Positions 36,560 to 47,600 of a stretch of 64,000 nucleotides of DNA are shown in pieces. How positions within the stretch are numbered: the stretch's first letter is position 1; the number at the start of each line of letters is the position of its first letter. The notes under the pieces were generated by a model. That model was not told the DNA's origin. It did not search any database and saw nothing but the letters and a program-made list of their open reading frames with translations. A program made the translations under genes and the position numbers. This DNA is from Triplophysa rosa (taxonomy: Eukaryota; Chordata; Actinopteri; Cypriniformes; Nemacheilidae), in contig NC_079894.1 of the NCBI RefSeq assembly GCF_024868665.1, positions 4,365,426-4,429,425 on the forward strand. Reading direction: 5' to 3'.

Positions 36560-37019
36560 TTTGTAAAAATACGGAGCCCGTCTGGTCACCAGACGGGCTA
36601 CGGATTTGCGGGACTTGTTTTTTTTTCTCCGATGGGTGACCAGACGGGCTCCGTATAAAAGCAACCTTGTAAAGGGGAATTTAAAAAGTTAAATATACTG
36701 TAAGTAAGCAATAAGGTACGAGAGGCTGTGCTTTATTAATGAATAAATCATGGCTGAAGGGCGTTGTTAGGCATGACGCGAAGCGTTATAAAATGGTAAC
36801 CACATGATACAAATATAAAAGTAAAGTCACTTAAAGCCTTCCTTCCACTGGAAAATAGTCCCTGATCGACTGTGAACAGCAACAGACTGTTTTGTAGACG
36901 TAGCTAAGGGTGGTTGCTAAGTGTATGAAGGGATACACATAATCGTTAGGTGAAGCGGTCATAGCTGTGTTTTATTTCAAATAAAGCACAACTTATTGAC
37001 CAATCATAATCAAGGACTA
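36560..37019. repeat. Dispersed repeat with a perfect 22-bp hairpin
   Basis: The 5' part holds the inverted arms 36569-36590 and 36635-36656 (arm begins ATACGGAGCCCGTCTGG). The 3' part contains GGGCGTTGTTAGGCATGACG and ATTGACCAATCATAATCAAG, which I recall as common fish repeat sequence. The unit abuts the Tc1 relic starting at 37021. Extent and family are uncertain. Confidence 0.5.
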
Positions 37020-37020
37020 A

Positions 37021-37932
37021 TACAGGTACATCTAAAAAAAACAGAATATCGTGAAAAGGTCCATATTTTTTGTCACGCATTTCAGAAAGTGAAACCCATA
37101 TATTATATAGATTCATTACACAGAGTAAAATATTTCAAGCCTTTATTTCTTGAAATTTTGATGCTTATGGCTTACAGATAATGAAAACCTAAAATTCAGT
37201 GTCTCAGAAAAAATTAGAATATTACATAATATCAATAAAAAAAGGAAATGTCAGGCTTCTGAAAAGTATGTTCATTTCTATGCACTCAATATTTAGTTGG
37301 GGCTCCTTTTGCATGAATTACTGCATCAATGCGGCGTGGCATGGAGGCAATCAGCCTGTGGCACTGCTCAGGTGTAATGGAAGCCCAGGCTGCTTTGATA
37401 GCGGCTTTCAGGTCATCTGCATTGTTGGGTCTGGTGTCTCTCACATAGATTCTCTATGGGGTTCAGGTCAGGCGGGTTTGCTGGCCAATCAAGCACAGTA
37501 CCACCATGGTCATTGAACCAGCTTTTGGTACCTTTGGCAGTGTGGGCAGGTGCCAAGTCCAGTTGGAAAATGAAATCAGCATCTCCATAAAGCTTGTCAG
37601 CAGAAGGAAGCATGAAGTGCTCTAAAATGTCCTGGTAGATGGCTGCATTGACTGTGGACATCAGAAAACACAGTGGACCAACACCAGCAGATGACATGGC
37701 AGCCCAAATCATCACTGACTGTGGAAACTTCACACTGGACTTCATTCAACATGGATTCTGTGCCTCTCCAGACTCTGGGACCTTGATTTCCAAATGAAAT
37801 GCAAAATTTACTTTCATCTGAAAAGAGGACTTTGGTCCACTGTGTTTTCTTGAAATATTTCACTCTATGTGTAATGAATCTATAGAATATATGGGTTTCA
37901 CTTTCTGAAATGAGTGACACAAAATATTGACA
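37021..37932 (-). mobile_element. Tc1-family transposon, internally deleted
   Basis: The left end TACAGGTACATCTAAAAAAA begins with the TA target and continues with the Tc1 pattern AGAATATCGTG. Near the right an inverse of the inner repeat remains (AAATATTTCACTCTATGTGT, TGGGTTTCACTTTCTGAAAT); the outer right terminus is not seen. Direct-repeat sequences of the left arm recur at 37060-37140 and 37190-37215. At about 0.9 kb it is well short of the roughly 1.6 kb of a complete element. Confidence 0.85.
37413..37850 (-). pseudogene. Tc1-type transposase, C-terminal half only, frame broken
   Basis: The minus strand encodes KVLFSDESKFCISFGNQGPR then VWRG in one frame. After a shift near 37740 it continues SVMIWAAMSSAGVGPLCFL, FQLDLAPAHTAKGTKSWF and VLDWPANPPDLNPIENL. 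These are the DDE catalytic-core hallmarks of Tc1 transposases: D in FSDES, D in the FQLDLAPAH position (normally QQDNAPAH), and the 'WPxxSPDLNPIEN' box. The N-terminal paired-like DNA-binding domain is absent because the element jumps directly to the right terminal repeat. It cannot encode an active transposase. Confidence 0.85.
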
Positions 37933-39674
37933 GGTAGTGACAACCGCATTCACCAAACTAGATGCAGTGTGTACAGAACCAAACTCAACAACTAGTTGTT
38001 AATGGCGTCTTTGAACGCCCGTCAGAGAGGTGTCTTCATCTGTTTTGGAGAGGTGCAAGAAAATAACAGTGAAAGAAGTCTTTACTTTCGCACATTTTGT
38101 CACTAGCCGCTCTCATGAGCCCTTCGCTTAAGTGAGAGTGTTGCCAGATCTTCATAAACAACAGCAAATGAAGACAAGCCAAAAGTAAACCTTAAAAATC
38201 ATAATTATTTATAGTTTATTAGACCAAAAAATCGAAAATATCTGCAATATTACCATTTTATGACACCAAAAGGCCTGAGCTTCTAAGACCAAACAATAAG
38301 CATAAAAATGGCTAAAAATGAATGAACATGGCAACACTGCAAAAGAGCGCTCTGTGAAGCAGCCGTCCAAGCATAATGAAAACAGCGCGTCTATCAGCGA
38401 TAGTTTCGTTTAAATTGACGGACAAAATGAGTCTTTAGCCGAAAAAAGCAGACACAAAACGGGTTATATTCTTATTCACAGGTGTGTGAGAACGTTGCTA
38501 CGGTTACCAGTGTGTCAATCATCACTAATGCGGGAATTGACTACCTGTTCTGTGCACACATGAAACGACTGTTTAGTGAATTTCCTCCCGCATTTAAATG
38601 CGGTTCTCTCTCCCGAGACTTTGCAGTGTGTACGTGGCCTACATCTCGGTTAAAGCGCATCTCCCCTTCTAGAGGAGACTGCAGTTCTTACCTCCGGCTC
38701 CCACTAATCGTAGCTAAATACAGGGGAGTACCGGAGAAAGCAGACATTTTAAAGTCATGACGAAGATGTTATCGTAATAGGGAAGAATATATAATGACGT
38801 TCCACGGTAATGAGGGCACTTTGAACAAATTGAGATAAATCTACCTCCGTGAACAAAGCTTCCGAATTGGCAGGGCTTAGAAGAGAAAGTGTGAGGAAGC
38901 ATTAATTAGTAGCTTTACTCCAAATACAAAGCATGCGGTTTCAGACCAGACACCGGAAAAGTGCAGCCTGTTCTGTTCAAAAGCACAGAAGTAATTAAAC
39001 CTAACCCTCACTTAAGACCATAATAAAGAAGGCTATCCGAGTAATAGAAGTGACAAATTTCATACATAATACTATTCAAACAAAAGCTATTAGACATTGA
39101 AACATTAAGACCACTAATCAGTCAATATCTCATTTATTCTCCCAACGCCTCCATTGTAACTGCAGATGCTGCACATCACTTTCCATAATAATTAATACGA
39201 ATAATCATCATAATGAAGACATAATGAGAGACATAATAAAATCACCAGCCTACCTATAAGATTTATATTTGATCGCGCCTTCATGTGCTGACTCATATAT
39301 ACCAACACAAAGGCAATGATGTACCAAACATCTCCGTCACACACATCAATACAGACTCTACAATGTCTTCTCTCTAAACTGATTGTTCCGTGCACTTCCA
39401 AGATTGCTTTTCTTGGATAAGATTATCCTGCTGGGAGTAGAAGCAGTGTACTGGTTTACTTGCACAAAAGCAGAGAAATGTGTTTGCCGTGCTTGAAATG
39501 AACAAATATTTACAATGTGGAGTGCAACTGTGGTCATTTCCAAACTTCCACACTGACCGGTGTGGAGAAATTGCAGTCAAAAAAATGTTAAATACTTAAA
39601 CAGGGAAAATGTGACAAATGACTGCTTTCTGTAAACGTTTTACAGAGCTACTTAAGTAGTTAGTAGTTGTTGGA

Positions 39675-39830
39675 ACTAAGGCAATACTCAGTAAGTCCAG
39701 GGCCTTGAGACTATATGGCCTGCCAGATTTCTCCGCAGTGAACCCTGTGAAGAGAGCCACACTGAGGGACATCAGGAAGAAGAACTTAGAGGTCCTTCCA
39801 AAGTATATGAATTATAGATTTAAATAATAA
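39675..39830 (+). other. Unidentified coding-like stretch of about 50 codons
   Basis: One frame reads through without a stop: SRALRLYGLPDFSAVNPVKR, then ATLRDIRKKNLEVLPKYMNY, then RFK and a stop at about 39825. The composition is protein-like, with charged and hydrophobic residues mixed and a basic cluster. There is no ATG near its start and no clear splice site. It could be a transposon ORF fragment or a processed pseudogene fragment. I do not recognise it. Confidence 0.25.
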
Positions 39831-40424
39831 AAAACCTTCCCATAGTTGCACTTTTTATACGGTATGTATTTTTAAACTAGATAACACATTCATCAACATA
39901 CTTATAAAAAACGATATGAGTGGAATACACAACGAAGACCAATCTAATGAACTGTGTGTGTTTTAACTTTGTCTAATTATTATGAGACGTGCATTCATAC
40001 AGTCACATAATTTTCGATTTTAGTAAATTTCTTCTTTTACTATTAAATATTTAAGTCTTCCTATAAGCACTAACTAACCTGATCATGTAATTCACAAGAT
40101 TAATCCATTTCGGGTTAAAAACATGTGAATCGCATCAGCATGTGCCCTTTGGCAACGTATTTAAGACCCTGCGATGTCTGGATAATGTCAAGTCACATAA
40201 CTGTTAAAGCTTCACGAAATAAGTTTCGTCATTTGGTAGGCAACTTTAATTAGTTGTGGTTCGATAAAGAGACCCAATGGAATCCTTCATCAGTAAACTG
40301 TCATCATACCCGACAACGTGTGAGAAATGCCATTCAAATAAAAATGTCAAGTCTGCAGCTGATTTATATCAATAGAAGGCTATAAAAATTTCAGCGGAAA
40401 CACATTAAAATGTATCAATGCATT

Positions 40425-40869
40425 TGTCACGTTTCGTGGGTGAGAGACACGGATACACGGACAGAGGACCCAAGTGCAGACAGGGTAAGGGGTAAACTAG
40501 ACTTTACTAACAAGACTAACTAAACTAACAGGACTAGACTAATAACACATCACATAGCAACACAATAAACTAGACTTACTAACACGACAAAAACTCACAC
40601 ACACGACAAACAGTGCAATGACCGACACAAGACATAGAACACAGGGGCATTAAATAAGGGGACAAATCAAAGGGGAACAGGTGTGGGGCATGAACTAATT
40701 AACAACCAATAACGAGGGATACAAAAGGGCGGGAACACAGACAAGGACCGGAGAGAGTATCGAAGGCCGAAAGGGTCAAAATGACTCTCTCCACACATAA
40801 CAAGGGATCCTGCCGTGATTCTGCCACAAGATCAAGAAAGACATGACAAGATGAGGCAGAATCACGACA
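40425..40869 (-). mobile_element. Solo-LTR-like element with 5-bp target duplication GCATT
   Basis: It begins TGTCACGTTTCG and ends GAATCACGACA, flanked by GCATT at 40420-40424 and 40870-40874. The 445-bp element shares AGGACCCAAGTGCAGACA near the left and a GGATCCTGCCGTGATTCTGC...ATGACAAGATGAGGCAGAATC block at the right with 19331-19894. The middle parts differ. No internal genes are present. Confidence 0.72.
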
Positions 40870-41202
40870 GCATTACTGAACAAAACAGAACTGCACAGAA
40901 ATTATATATTTTTTGTGTTGGGACAAATTGTTACACATCGCAGAGCATTCTAATTTGCCATTAAAAATGAAAAGAGCAATGATGTGACTAACTAAAACGG
41001 CACAGGGTATGAATTAGAAATTTTGCAAATGCAAATTCACAGTCAACTGACAAAAGAAAAAGCTCATTTGACAGCAAATGATGACATTACTGTAAATTAA
41101 AACTACATGTCCACCATTTATTATTATTTTATTGTTACAAAAAATGCATATTTACCACAAGTTGGTGTGATTCTTTAGGGTCAACATGAAATGTCTGTCA
41201 CA

Positions 41203-41624
41203 TACACTGTAAAACTTTGCTGTAATTTCACAGCAGGTTTGCCGGTAACTTACTGTAGATTTAATGTACAATTTAGTTTTAAGCAGAAACTTACCTAGTT
41301 TATATATTTTTCTTTCATAAAACAAGACTTTACATCTTAGGTCACTTTTCTTGTTATGTAAACGTATCATAATTTAAGAAGTTTTAAATATTTACACAGA
41401 AAACAAGAGAAAAATGCTAAGGAAGAATGTCATTTTTTGCAGGTGTTGATGTGCTAATGCCAGTCTCTTCTTGCTCATTTTAAATCTCAAAAGTCAAAGT
41501 GTTTTAATTGTGATTAAAGTAACTGAAAACAGTACTAATTGGAAAGTATATTAAGTAGTAATTAAATCTACAGTAAATTACTGGCAAACCTGCTGCAAAA
41601 ACTACAGCAAAGTTTTACAGTGTA
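41203..41624. mobile_element. TA-flanked TIR element with about 60-bp ends
   Basis: The left arm TACACTGTAAAACTTTGCTG, then CAGCAGGTTTGCCGGTAA and TTACTGTAGATTTA, is inverted at the right (AAATCTACAGTAAATTACTG ... TTTTACAGTGTA). Its core GCTAATGCCAGTCTCTTCTT followed by GCTCATTTT also occurs in 54811-55622, showing kinship. Noncoding. Confidence 0.82.
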
Positions 41625-41842
41625 CTTTCTCAATGGTTATGTAAAAACAACACAGCTTTAACCCATTTTGGTGCATGTCTCTTTAAATGATAATGAATTT
41701 AAAAAGGCCTAAATATTTATTTTTAAATCCTTTAAAATGTCTTAGGTGATTTACCAACAAATCTGTGCTGGTTTCATTGTTTTCTTTTGCAAAAACTATT
41801 TATTTTGAAATGAGCTGCTTAGAGTCAAAATGTCTTTTCCTA

Positions 41843-42007
<165 letters not shown>

Positions 42008-44108
42008 TCAAAACATTCCCATCTTTAAAAAATATCTTTTAGCTCATTCAATCTGTATGGACACATTGCGAGACAAGAAAATTGGCATTTGGCTGACAGC
42101 TGCTCTACTTATTAAAAGAACGTTTTTTTTCTCTCTTGCAGAGGATTTGAGAGGTGTCACTATCCAGGGTAACTAACAACATGTATTCATGTTTTAAAAA
42201 GAGACAAAATATTTTTCATATTTACTAAATCATTTCTGATGTGAAAAAATCTTCAGCGCATCCTCCTGGTAGACGCCCACAAACTCATTTATCTGTTTTT
42301 TGTGCCTCTGCACAGTTGAGGCAGGTTTCATAAGTAATGTTTACATACTGATCAATCTAAAAGATTAAAAAGATTGTATTCTAATGCTGATGTTATTTTC
42401 TTTTTCCTCCCCTGCTGAATCAAATGAAACAGTATTTTCACATTGCCCCTCATTGTAAAACAGTAGCGCATTTGAAAACTTTTTGAGCCATTATACCAGA
42501 ACGCTTATCTGACCTTGAAAACTCCCTCTGGTTTAAGTGCTGAAGTAGATAAGATCAACTCGTGCGTGGATATAAACAGAGGAAAAGTAAAAAAAACTAT
42601 GCAACTGACCATTGTGAAATAATGCCCAGAGTTTGTTTATTTAAAAGTGGCATATGACAGACCAGCTGTGTTTCATACCATTTCAAGGTTTAGAGGCTCA
42701 TATTTTGATCAATAAATGTCTGGGTGCTGATCGTATAGTATAAAAGAGTTACGTTGTGTCAATAGTGCTTGTTGTTAAAAAATAACCAGGATGCATTTGG
42801 ATGATTCATTCAAAAAACCAGACAAACAGATTTAAACTAAAGTGTTGGTGTCACCCACACCAAAAGAGCGGACCGAGACTGCTGAAAAAATTGGTCTCGG
42901 TCCACTTTCAAATGAACTCTGGCGCGGTTCGATTGAAATATGAACACAACACGGACCAAAGGCATCGAACCGAACCAAAAACAGGAAGTGATAACAATAT
43001 ACGACCCGAAGTTATATTATCAAGTGATTTGGTAATATAAATGGAGCGTTTATTAGATATGTGCTTGTGCATGTAACGGAAGAATTCCTGGCGCCATTTT
43101 GACCGCTTTGAACACTTCATGAGGTCTTCGCGAGTTACCGGCTTGCTAAAAATACCCTCATATGCACAGGCATACACTGAACATGTATAACCCATGCAGC
43201 ACTGTGCACACAGCATGGTTTTGGAAGTCCGGTAAGTTCCGTTTTAAAATATAAATCATAAAAGCTGTCCAATCACGTTGCGACTCTAAACGTAAGCTGT
43301 TAGGTTCGATATCTTTAGGTTCGCTGTTAAAATGCCAATCTGAACGCTAAGCGAACCAGGACTACATTTATTTTTTTATCCGGACCAAAATAACAAAATA
43401 AAAACGAACTAGAAATATGAATGCACCCTCTGAGTGAAGTGATTACAAATACTGTATATTATCTGTACCTGAAAAAGTCTACCTTCCTAGCTGAAGTAAG
43501 TTAGCCGGACCTTGGTGAGATTAGACCGGACACCACCCAGGGTCTGCTTAACATCTGACAACGCTTTCAATCTGAAGGTGAGACTATATCTTTGACATAC
43601 AATTGGGTTTTTGCATTGCAGATGTGTATGTTTAGAGTGTTCGGAACTTTGGATTGGATATGTTTATGTTAGATTGTTTATACAGGCAGTCTAAAAAATA
43701 CATCACAATCAGACCCGGTTCCTGCCAGGTGCAGAAGGGTGGGCTAGCAGATATCCTGGGTGAGCATATACCCCAACCACACATACAGTATTATAGAAAA
43801 AATTAAGAGACCATTTCAAAAGTATTTGAATTTTTTCTGATAAGAATGTGTTTTGGTAAAATGACCATTTTTGTTCATTTCTGTGAACTACTGACAACAT
43901 TTCTGCCAAATTTCTAATAAAAACGTTGTTTTTATTTACATGTATTTGCAGAAAATGAACTGGAGAAAACAGGTCAAAACAACAGAAAAGATGATCTGCG
44001 TTTTTGAACTGAAACATCGCAAAAAAAAACATGTTCATATTTAGTTTTAAACAACACAAAACGTCTTGGTTACGGATGTAACCTCGGTTCCCTGATGGAG
44101 GGAACGAG

Positions 44109-44269
44109 ACGTTGTGTCGAACCGACAGAATGGGGTTTGTCTTGAGAACCTATCATCTTCTGAGTATTTAGAAAAGGCCAATGAAAATTGGCGAATGAAA
44201 TTTGCATGCCGGGCTCCTCCCCGGATGTCCGGGTATAAGAGGGAAGCCGGCGTGCTCATTCATTCACCT
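44109..44269. repeat. DIRS 3' inverted terminal repeat
   Basis: From ACGTTGTGTCGAACCGACAG to a final ATTCACCT, this is the inverse of 49343-49503, with only a few mismatches. It includes a TATAAGAGGGAAG stretch that could serve as a promoter in one orientation. Confidence 0.93.
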
Positions 44270-44338
44270 GTTGGTCTGATGAGCCTAAAGCATCCTCCCC
44301 TGACCGCTGGGGTGGGCGGCCAGTGTTGTGGCATGAGG

Positions 44339-44447
44339 GACACAACGTCTCGTTCCCTCCATCAGGGAACTGAGGTTACATCCGTAACCAAGACGTTCCC
44401 TTTCTGTCGGTCTCTCGACGTTGTGTCGAACCGACAGAATGGGGTTC
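44339..44447. repeat. DIRS internal complementary region
   Basis: The first half (44339-44397) is the inverse of the element's left tip 44060-44118. The second half (44395-44447) is the inverse of the right tip from about 49474 to 49526. The halves overlap by exactly GTT (44395-44397), the same trinucleotide that ends both tips. This is the template expected for joining the ends of the circular DIRS intermediate. Confidence 0.9.
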
Positions 44448-44949
44448 CTATGTAAGACGCCACAGCACTGAGCCGCATCACAATCTCTAGTGGAGCGACG
44501 TTGACTGGCCTGGGCGAGTCAGACGAACACGCTAGCGCAAAATTATGACCATCCAGTGGAGAGGAAGGGGGACCCAGAGCTTTACCACAAAGTTGGGAAG
44601 CCCCTGCCACCAGCAGTCACGGGCGGAGGCCTAGTTCTCTAAATGGCGAGAAGCCGCCCGGCACCGTAAGGGCCACTGGGTAAGCATTATTCCCCCCCGG
44701 GGGAAAAACGCTGCAGAGGCCACTACCCACCGTAGGGAGGAATTAGTGGAGACACCACATGGTCTCACCATCAGGGGAGAACTCATGGGAAGGATGTGCG
44801 GACTGCAGGAGTTAACCGCAAGGTGGGAGTCCACCTGGGGAGGTCATGGGTTGCCAAGGTGGGAACCATTCATGAGGATACATCAGACCGAACAGCCCAC
44901 GGAGGGGGGGTTACCACATCTGGAGCACTAGGTCCGGTTAGAGCTATGT

Positions 44950-45944
44950 GGGAGATAACTCAACTGTTCCCCGGCCTAAGGGGGCAGGGCTGCTCTGCCC
45001 AGCCTGCCCCAAGGAAGGTGCTAGTGATGGATAAAATGCCTGTTCTTTACCCAGTGGGGGAAAGAGGGGAGGCGTAATAGCCGCTGATCCCCCTAAGGAA
45101 GGGGGAAGGGCTTTCGCAGGCGTACACCCTACCGGCTGCCGGTCCTACACCTTGCCAGGATGCGGGCTGACACCGGTTCCGCGCGTAGGTATTAGAACCT
45201 CACGGAGTCGTTGGGCACAGCCCTCCCTTTTGCTGACCTCCGAAACAGACAAAGAGCTGCTCAGAGCTTCTGGGCTCCGCGTGCGGTCCAAGTAGAGGCG
45301 CAGTGCGCGTACTGGACACAACACGGAAAGGTTGGGTCTTCCTCCCCGGTGGGGAGCGCCTGCAGGTTCACCACCTGGTCTCTCGGAAGAGTGGTGGGAA
45401 CTTTGAGCACGTAGCCGGGGCAGGGTCTCAAGATAATGTGAGAATCCCGGCCCCGAGTTCTAGGCAATCTGTGGACACGGAGGGTGCTTGCAGATCCCCT
45501 ACACTCTTGGAAGTGAGCGCCATAAGGAAAGCCGTCTTTATCAAGACTGAGAAAGAGCGGCAACCCCGAGAGGCTCGAAGGGGGCGGGGCCTCTTGAGGC
45601 CCGCCACCTAGGTCGCAAGAGGGTACGGAGCGCGGATAAGGTGGTCACCCTCTCGCGCCCCTTAGGAACCTAATTACCAGGTCGTGCTGTCCCAGAGGCT
45701 ACCCAGCACTTGGGTCATGATGAGCGGCCGTAGCGGCTACATACATTCCCAGTGTGGAGGGGGAGAGGTTACTCCCCAGTCTCTCTAGAGGAAGGGACAG
45801 CTCGTACCCGACCGAGCAACTCCGCGGGTCTTCTCTCCGAGAAGAGCACCAGGACGAGAAGAGGCGCCACCTATGGGCGTATAGCCTCCCAGTGGCCGAA
45901 GCCCTTGCCTGAGTGACGTCCCAACCAGACCGGGGGTGGGTCAC
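44950..45944 (-). pseudogene. DIRS tyrosine recombinase, frameshifted and lacking its catalytic core
   Basis: Fragments in several frames: WRLFSSWCSSRREDPRSC and LSPSTLGMYVAATAAHHDP (SAM-like N-terminal part, 45944-45699), then HIILRPCPGYVLKVPTTLPR and DQVVNLQALPTGEEDP (about 45450-45340), then after a shift QLFVCFGGQQKG (about 45250-45210). Directly after this comes the last piece, read as YLRAEPVSARILARC (about 45195-45150). In DIRS recombinases known to me about 65 residues, including the HxxR box, lie between these last two pieces; here they are missing. A stop also interrupts the final piece. It would not catalyse integration. Confidence 0.75.
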
Positions 45945-46349
45945 TCAGGATCTCCTCTTCCCGTCCAGACATGGAGACCAGGTTCTGCCTGGGATGCCGT
46001 AACGTGCCCCTTCCCCTGGGGAAGCAATCCGCCAGGGGGAGCGGCCAGGGGGGAGTTGTTGTCAGAGCATCAGCTCCGAGAACCAAGTCCTGGTTAGGCC
46101 AAAGGGGCGTAACTAGTACCACTTGATGCTCCTCTTACCTGGCCTTGCACAGGACCTGTGCAATGAGGCTCACTGGAGGGAAGCGTACTTCCGCTTGTCC
46201 CGCGGCCAGCTGTGCGCAAGGGCATCTGTGCCAAGGGTTGCCTCGGACAGGGAGTACCAAAGCGGACAATGGGTGGAGTCTGGGGAGGCAACAGGACCAC
46301 CTGTGCCTGGCCGAACTGCTCCCAAATGAGCCGGCTGCGCGGGGATGGA

Positions 46350-46870
46350 GTCGCCACTCTCCGCGAGGCGTCGACTGAAGAGAGAGCGCATCGGCTGTCT
46401 GGTTCAGGACGCCTGGGATGTGTGTGGCTCGCAGGGAACTGATCACCTGCTGACTCCAGAGGAGGAGGCGCCGGGCGAGTCATGTTAGCTGCCGTGAGCG
46501 AATGCCACCAATGATATACGCCACAGCAGCTGTGCTGTCCGACCGGACCAGCACGTGCTTGCCCTGCACGAGAGGTAGTAGCCTCCTCAATGCAAGTAGC
46601 ACAACCAACAACTCTAGGCAGTTGAAATGCCAACGCAGGCGGGGGCCCGTCCACCGCCCCAACACTGCGTGCCCGTTGCACACAGCACCACAACCCTACA
46701 GGGAGGCATTCCTAAGGGGACCTCTGTCATGGGAGACCAGGGGGTTAGGGTGTGTCGGTAGAAAAGCGTGATGACCATACGCCTGCTGCCGGTGTGCCAC
46801 GCTCTCCAAGGAACTTGACTCTGTAGCCAGTGTTGGAGCGGTCGTATGTGCATCGACCCGTGGGGGGACC
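46350..46870 (-). pseudogene. DIRS RNase H region
   Basis: The minus strand encodes LRWHFNCLELLVVLLALRRL then GKHVLVRSDSTAAVAYI and, in another frame, SLRATHIPGVLNQTADALS. These are the RNase H signatures: E in the NCLELLA-type helix, D in the RSDSTAAV strand, and D in the final NQTADALS helix. The frames differ, so at least one shift separates them. It follows the reverse transcriptase directly, as in other DIRS pol genes. A 199-aa open frame over the same DNA (46094-46693) is in a wrong frame. Confidence 0.75.
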
Positions 46871-46915
46871 ACCCTCGCCGAGGATGCCATGTATCCCAGG
46901 AGCCTCTGAAATGTT

Positions 46916-47600
46916 TCAGGGGGACCGCTGACTGCCTGAGAGCTTCAGGCAGTTCAACACTGATCGGGCACGCTCTGTAATCAGTCGCACTGCCTCTGGG
47001 AGGCCGCGAGGGAACGGGCTTCCTCGTCGCGGGTCTCGCGCCCCCCGCGGGGGGTGAGCGGGGCCGCTCATGAGGACAGAGTCGAGTTCCATACCGAGAA
47101 AGAGGACGCTCTGCACCGGGGATAGCTTGCTCTTCTCAGTTGACCTGTAGCCCCACCGATCTAGGTGCCAGAGCACCAGGTCCCTGTGTGTACACAACAG
47201 ATCTCGAGAGTGCGCCAAGCTGAGCCAGTCATCGAGATAGTTTAGTACCCGCACACCTCCTTCCCTAAGGGGAAGGAGAGCCGCTTCCACGACCTTCGTA
47301 AAGACTCGTGGAGACAGGGACAGACCGAAGGGGAGGACACTGTACTGATATGCCCGTCCCTCGAACGCGAACCGTAGGAACGGCCGATGTCGAGGGAGGA
47401 TCGAGACATGAAGTACGCGTCCTTCAGGTCGATTGCAATGAACCAGTCCTGACACCTGACGGACGTCAGGATGCGCTTCTGCGTGATCAACCTGAAAGGC
47501 AGCTATTGAGTAGGTGCCTGTTCAGAACACACAGACCCAAGATAGGGTGCAACCCCCCGCCTTTCTTGGGGACAATGAAGTACAGGCTGTAAAACCCGTT
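46916..47600 (-). pseudogene. DIRS reverse transcriptase
   Basis: One frame gives DWFIAIDLKDAYF (RT motif A, catalytic D in AIDLKDAYF) near 47445-47410. A one-base shift follows, and the long frame 47455-46916 then runs RHRPFLRFAFEGRAYQYSVL, PFGLSLSPRVFTKVVEAAL (motif B region) and VLNYLDDWLSLAHSRDLL. The YLDDWL catalytic box is at 47222-47239. KSKLSPVQSVLFLGMELDS follows as the motif D/E region. A frame from 47600 upward holds KAGGCTLSW, a degraded form of the KK.GGLRPILDLR entry. Most catalytic residues are intact, but the frameshift breaks the protein. Confidence 0.85.

Noticed and set aside
46094..46693. 199-aa open frame, the longest in its neighbourhood outside the gag frame
   Set aside because: It is a high-GC wrong-frame reading of the DIRS RNase H region; the real signatures (NCLELLVVLLAL, RSDSTAAV, NQTADALS) are in other frames of the same strand.
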